From Isoetes taiwanensis (taxonomy: Eukaryota > Streptophyta > Lycopodiopsida > Isoetales > Isoetaceae), in the NCBI GenBank assembly GCA_021234155.1, contig JAJEKV010000075.1:2232001-2296000 (forward strand): a DNA stretch of 64,000 bases, given 5' to 3'. A program made the position numbers and the translations under genes. The first letter of the stretch is position 1. The number at the start of each line of letters is the position of its first letter. Of the stretch, positions 58,969 to 64,000 are shown piece by piece. A model generated the notes under the pieces. That model saw only the letters and a list, made by a program, of their open reading frames with translations. It made no database searches and was not told the DNA's origin.

Positions 58969-59319
58969 TGTCAAGGTTGCACCAAGAAAGGGAGAGAAGG
59001 GGATGCACACCAATATCCGAGAGCGCAAGCTCCCAAAACAAAGGCAAAAATGGAATTGTATTAAACATAAGTATGCATACAAGATATAAAAAGGGGCAGT
59101 AAATAATAACTGCTCCCATTACCAACCACACCTAATTATGCCGTAACTAATTAAGGCAAGTGGATGCCGTATCTAATGAAGGCAAGTGGATGGGCTGGTG
59201 TAGGTGCTGATGAAGTGTTGATTCAAAGACATAGTCGCGACCTATGTGCCGAAAAGCCGCCGTTGTTGTCATCATGTTCAGCAAAGAAGATGGTGATCTC
59301 GATATCGTATATCTCGACA
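58969..59319 (-). repeat. Probable 5' LTR of the copia element
   Basis: The inner boundary is set by the primer site: the minus-strand LTR would end CCTTGACA. A TATA-like TTTTTATATCTTG is at about 59,080-59,092. The outer boundary at 59,319 (minus strand TGTCGAGATATACG) is a guess from the TG start, since no second LTR is available for comparison. Confidence 0.5.
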
Positions 59320-59449
59320 TCATTTGATTGGATAATTTTAACGGTCTAGATCTATGCCACGTGGCACAATGTAGGCCATTGATCAGGGTGGGGGAACAGA
59401 CGCTGCGGTTTTATAATATACGAGGATAGAGAAAAGGGACATTTTTGTA

Positions 59450-60397
59450 TTGTTGCCTTATATATTGTTGATAACATAATAGTGGCAGACGACATAGAAT
59501 ATTTAAACCACTATTTGGAATGATTGATCAGAATAATCGCGGAGGTCACCCCTTGCGCAACAAAAGGGCAAAAGCTATTACTTGATTTAAGCCCTTAATT
59601 CGAAAAAGAGTTGATAGAGATGAAGAAATACCCTTATAAGGAACTAGTTGGATGTCTTTTGTATGTGGCTAATTGCTGCAGGCCTGATATAGCATTTAGT
59701 GTAAATTTACTAAGCAGATTTGGAAATAACCCAGGAAAGCAACATTGGTTGGCTGCTAAGCATGTACTTAGATTTTTGAAAAGTACACAAGATGAAGGTT
59801 TAACCTTCACAAGCACCAATTTTAAATTGACTACATACTCAGATGCAGATTGAGGAGGAAACGTAGACACAAGAAAATCAACTTCTGGTTACATCTTGTA
59901 TGTTGGAGGCAGTATAATATCTTGGAGAAACAAGAAACAAGCATGCATAGCCATGTCTACAACAGAAGCAGAATATAATGCTACTTCTCTAGCTGCCAGA
60001 GAAGTAGTTTGGATGAGAAGATTATTAAATGAACTTGGAGGAGTACAAAATAAGCCTATTGTGCTTTATATAGACAGTATAAGTTATTTGGCAATAACAA
60101 GAAATCCAGTTCTTCATGAAAGAACTAGGCATATAGAATTGCATGTGCACTTTATTAGAGATATGGTTGCCGAAGGAATTATTACAGTAGAATACATGAA
60201 CACCACAGAGCAAGTTGCAGATATTCTTACTAAGGTTCTACCAGCATACATGTTTGTAATATTACAGGAGAAACTGGGTATAAACTTGGATGATTTGGAA
60301 AGTGTGAAACTAGCAGATGAGGTAGTTGAAAAAAGTACAACAAATATGGATATGAACAGGTTAAGGAGGACAGTAGAATTTTGTTGCCCTGAATAGA
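59450..60397 (+). pseudogene. Ty1-copia RT C-terminus and RNase H
   Basis: Plus-strand remnant of a different copia element. The RT motif C is reduced to LYIVDNIIVADDIEYLNHYL (about 59,459-59,517), with the second Asp of YVDD changed. Then follow KKYPYKELVGCLLYVANCCR, PDIAFSVNLLSRF and AAKHVLRFLKSTQDEGL. RNase H has YSDAD followed by TGA at 59,851 in place of Trp, KSTSGYI, STTEAEYNA, LYIDSISYLA, RTRHIELHVHFIRD and VADILTKVLP. The polyprotein stop is near 60,397. Confidence 0.85.
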
Positions 60398-62889
60398 AAG
60401 AATGAATCTAACATGAAGGGAAATGTAGAAGTTATTAATGTTAGAGTATTCACAGTTCAAGTGATTTTAACCTAGAAATAAATGCAGAATAGAAATAATC
60501 AAACACCATGAAACTTGCAATAAAATCACCACAAAGATGGCGCATCCCCTACATGTTTGTGGTGTGGTGCATGCAGGAATACTTCATATAACAACCCATG
60601 TATATTTGAGTCAGATCACGGGGAACCCCTAAGAAACGATGTGATGCGCAATCTTTTCCTCTACCACTATTTGACAAGAAATGGATTGGCTGCAAAGTAT
60701 TCTTGACTTGCATTAGGAATGCCAGGGTATTCAACAGCAACTCATCGTTTAGTTCGACATATGTCCGTCAAGTTTTGAGCTTCCCATCTTTACACTCAAA
60801 TGTTGTCGCTTGTCGATGTCTCTATTGAAGTACTGAAGAAATATCCTTTTGTGAAAAAATTCCTAACATTGTATGAAAGACCAAATTCGACAACTGGGAT
60901 AAGCATTATTAAGTCAGTCAATGTAGTACAAAAAATTACTGACCAATATGCCATCACAAGGCCATATATTGCAATAAAGACCGCAAACACAAGGTGATTT
61001 TCATTATTAGAAGATGTAACACAAAATATGTTAGCAAACACCTTCTCTATACATCAAATATATGAGCTCCCGACATTCTCAAGGAGAGATGGAGATAATT
61101 TAACACATTCCTTTCAATTTAATGGCTAGTCTAATAGCTATAAGTTGTTTTAAAATATAGAGATGTCTATTTTAAATATTCCTACAACTAATAACTTGTG
61201 TGGTACATGCTTTCCCAATGGGAAACTAATCCAAGCCCAATACTGCCCAAGTAGGAGGAGGAGGAGGAGGAGGAGGAGGAGGAGGAGGAGGAGGCAAGTA
61301 GACATAACCAAAGCAGGGATTCAGAGCCCACTGGTCGTGGATAATAGGTTTGCCTCCTCTATACACTGCCCACCTTTTCTACAGACCTTGCAGAGTTTTT
61401 CACGTCGTCGAATCAGCTATACATTCACAAAAAATGTGTGTTCTTAGGTGCTGGCATGTTGGAGGACATATAGCCTATCTTATAATATGCGAAACTGCAC
61501 TAGAACGGTCCGATCTTAAAGCGTCCACTCGTTGGACTGTAACAATCTCTAATCTAAGGATACACATGGTGTCCGGCAGGAAGAACTGCGGTGGTTGTAT
61601 CGTTGTCTAAGCAAGAAGCTTTTACCCCCATCCCCACTATCTGCAAGTTGAAGATATTGCCTAGCTCTGGGTCATCCAATGTTGTCCCCTGCTCAGCACT
61701 GTGTATGTCCATCCACCTACTCTTGGGAACTCAGGTGCATGACAGATGTGCCATCTGTTCAACAGTCTGTACCACAATATTTGTGTACATGGACTTATCA
61801 CCATATAATCAGATCTATGCACCGCACCTTTATCTGAGGATGGCAAAATATAGGACAATTTTCTCGAAAAAACATAATTTGTACTTGAAGCAATTGCTTA
61901 CCTTCCAAAGAAGACATTTGAGCCGAAAGTGTCGCTTTGCTCCATGGCAGACGGTAAGATATTTTGATTTGATGGAGAGTGCTATGGAATCAATTAGTCC
62001 CGAAGCTCGATGAGTGCTATGGAATCAATTAGTCCCGAAGCTCGTGAATTTGTTTAGGAGGTCTACCATAATAACACCTGAATTTCGGATTGGGTCATCT
62101 GGTCATGGTGCAAGCCTACACAAACTAAGACGTTGCTTTTATGTGTGATGCTAGGCGAAATTATTGCTGGGCAGAAATCATCCTCTAAAGGCCACCCTTC
62201 CTAACGTTGGAAATATAACATGCAAGGAATAAAGCTTAATGAAAAAGACAAAGAGAATGAGACAGTAAAGAACACAAGGTAATCCCAAAGTGAATGCATA
62301 ATTCATGAAGAGTCTCTTATATACAATAATGAAGGGCTAATAGGCAAAGACCCTTTTAGCTCCATGAACTATCAATAGACAATGACCTATGAATAGACAA
62401 AGGCTAAAATCGTATGGACGATTATAGATACATTCCAACATCCCTCTTATAATCTTAGTCTCTTTGTAAAATAAAATAAGTAGCATGTATCTTCAAGGGT
62501 GAGATCAAATGCATCATGTATGATATATGTCCCCCCCTGTAGAGTTGATCTCTAGCTCGAGTAAAAAAAAAATCTTTTGTAGGAATCAAAAGAAAAAAAC
62601 CCGAGCTTCCTCTGAGAGTATATTCATAGCTTGCAGTAAGTGCTTTTGTAAATATATCAGCATGTATTCGAGGTGAAGGAAAATCAGCTCCATAAAAAAT
62701 TGATACAAATGACCGACCGAAAGTAATGTTATTGCCTTACCCGTTTTTTCTATGAAGAATGACAAAGATAATCAGATTAGATTTGTAGTTAAAAAGAATA
62801 ATAAATTCAACTTTTTAAAGGTGAAGAATAGTCATGCATATAATTGCATATGGGTGATCTCTCCATGCTTTCAAAAATGTTCACTTGCA
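60398..62889. other. No gene recognised; contains an (AGG)n microsatellite
   Basis: The copia 3' end and any LTR could not be delimited. (AGG)n of about 14 units lies at 61,253-61,295 and gives a poly-Arg chance frame. A 24-bp word, GAGTGCTATGGAATCAATTAG followed by TCC, occurs twice at about 61,977 and 62,011. The rest is unassigned. Confidence 0.3.
61253..61295 (+). repeat. (AGG)n microsatellite
   Basis: About 14 perfect trinucleotide units. Confidence 0.97.
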
Positions 62890-63375
62890 TAATATGATAT
62901 ATGATTATTAAAATTTATATTAACATATATATGGAAAAATATCGCCCCATTGTCATATAAATAAAAAACAACTTATATTAGCATATGGGGGGAATATCGC
63001 CCATTGTTGTCATAAATAAAAACTTGTATTAGCATATGGGAAAATGTCACTCCATTGCTTTCATAAAGAAAATTTGTATTAGCATATGGAGAATGTCACG
63101 CCATTATGCTCAAAAGATTTGATAAATCACATGGATTTTCCATGATGTTTTAAAACTCGTTTTTCCATGATGTTTCAAAAATTTGATAAATCACATGGCT
63201 TTGCCACGATGTTTCAATTTAATCTTATGAAATTTCTATGGTGCTTCCGAATATTTGATAAATCACATGGCTTTTCCATGATGTTTCAAAAATTTGATAA
63301 ATCATATGGCTTTTCCATGATATTTCAAATCACATGGCTTTCCCATGATGTTTTGAAATAACCTTATGATTTTTC
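62890..63375 (+). repeat. Two adjacent tandem arrays, the second hairpin-rich
   Basis: At 62,905-63,110 four units of about 60 bp share TTRTATTAGCATATGG and CCATTG. At 63,115-63,375 about six units share TTGATAAATCACATGGCTTTTCCATGATGTTTCAAAAA, each containing the stem CATGG-CTTTT-CCATG. Frames here are repeat-derived. Confidence 0.8.
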
Positions 63376-64000
63376 CTAATCTGTAAGTAACCACGTGGCT
63401 TTTCTTTTTTCATGGTTTTGAATTCTATCATAGTTAGCAAAACATATCAATCTGCAAGCATGACTCCAAGAAGAAATCATATCTTTCCATCTGGGACAAT
63501 CACGTAGATAGTTTCATCATATTCAATAATCTTGTCATGTTTTAAATGTGCAATATTAAGTAATGTAATAGGAATCTTCCAATAAAAACCCAACATCTAT
63601 TAAACATATGAAACAAATTCAAGTCTTGCATATTGCATACTCTGTGCAGAAAGGGATCGAGGCTCAAAGAGTTCCGCTCTATTCTTATTGTTTGGAAGAA
63701 GGCTATGCCCATAGTACTGCAGTAATGGAATAAGGCCAAGTTAACGCGCAGATGCCACTCCTTGGATGCTAGGGTATCTTTCTGAAGGTGTTTAAAGTGG
63801 TTCCCTCTCACTAAGGCTTCTAGCCACCAATAATCCTGACGATTGCTGCTTGAACTCGCCTTGAGCTCCGGGCGCTTTTGTGATCCATACAGGATCCTCA
63901 CAGTTTAAAGTCCTCTTCTCGTGACCATGTACGTATAGCTGATATCAGGCCTATTGTGGAGCCGCTATAATAAGGTCATAGACCTTCATTGTTAAAAAAT
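63376..64000 (-). other. Unplaced open frame at the window end
   Basis: A minus-strand frame of 119 codons (63,901-63,542) reads RQDYWWLEALVRGNHFKHLQ and FQTIRIERNSLSLDPFLHRV. It does not resemble a shadow of another gene, but I recognise no domain. The start Met is arbitrary. It could be a retroelement fragment. Confidence 0.25.

Larger units (their letters stand above)
55853..59319 (-). mobile_element. Ty1-copia retrotransposon, 3' truncated
   Basis: On the minus strand: probable 5' LTR (to about 58,969), primer-binding site TGGTATCAGAGC (58,968-58,957) complementary to initiator tRNA-Met, gag, protease, integrase and the start of RT. The element breaks off at 55,853 inside RT against a TATC-rich repeat, so RNase H and the 3' LTR are missing. 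Gene order gag-PR-IN-RT defines Ty1-copia. Confidence 0.85.

Noticed and set aside
61163..61447. Arg-rich plus-strand frame
   Set aside because: Poly-Arg comes from the (AGG)n microsatellite.

Overview
This window is nuclear DNA of a land plant with a large, transposon-rich genome. The evidence is spliceosomal introns in plant gene families (a glycerol-3-phosphate acyltransferase and a pollen Ole e 1-like protein), Ty1-copia elements with the usual plant primer-binding site, CACTA-type elements, several LINE families and abundant microsatellites. A gymnosperm or another large-genome lineage is plausible, but nothing here fixes the taxon. About two thirds of the window is recognisable mobile DNA.

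The dominant structure is a tyrosine-recombinase retrotransposon family of DIRS/PAT/Ngaro type. A nearly complete minus-strand element runs from about 31,625 down to about 22,840. Its order is a TATA-bearing terminal repeat (A1), a very long repeat-rich leader, gag with a CCHC knuckle, a reverse transcriptase with a YxDD box, RNase H, a tyrosine recombinase, a second copy of the TATA repeat (A2), and an array of short hairpins. It lies inside the reverse-transcriptase region of an older plus-strand relative. The two halves of that relative are at about 19,860-22,054 and 31,622-35,830. The older element also holds one LINE nested in another.

Most of this composite (24,458-35,705) also occurs as a direct copy at 8-11,281, about 24.4 kb away. 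The right breakpoint lies in the hairpin array. Differences between the copies cluster at CTG and CAG, which looks more like uncorrected base-calling error than evolution.

Between and beyond the copies are a CACTA end (12.6-12.9 kb), a frameshifted GPAT gene (13.4-15.3 kb), a palindromic MITE (16.3 kb), a LINE with a target-site duplication (16.8-17.9 kb), a LINE with a (TAA)n tail (46.1-47.0 kb), a copia remnant split by another retroposon (47.1-49.3 kb), a broken lysozyme-like gene with an HNGGP motif (50.4-51.1 kb), an Ole e 1-like gene with a proline-rich repeat tail (52.5-53.8 kb), a tRNA-like SINE with TATC repeats (54.9-55.9 kb), a minus-strand copia element with LTR and primer site (55.9-59.3 kb), a plus-strand copia tail (59.4-60.4 kb) and a hairpin-rich tandem array (62.9-63.4 kb).

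No intact host gene could be read. The three host-like genes carry small frame breaks, often in T runs, plus stop codons in two of them. They may be pseudogenes, or good genes damaged by homopolymer errors.
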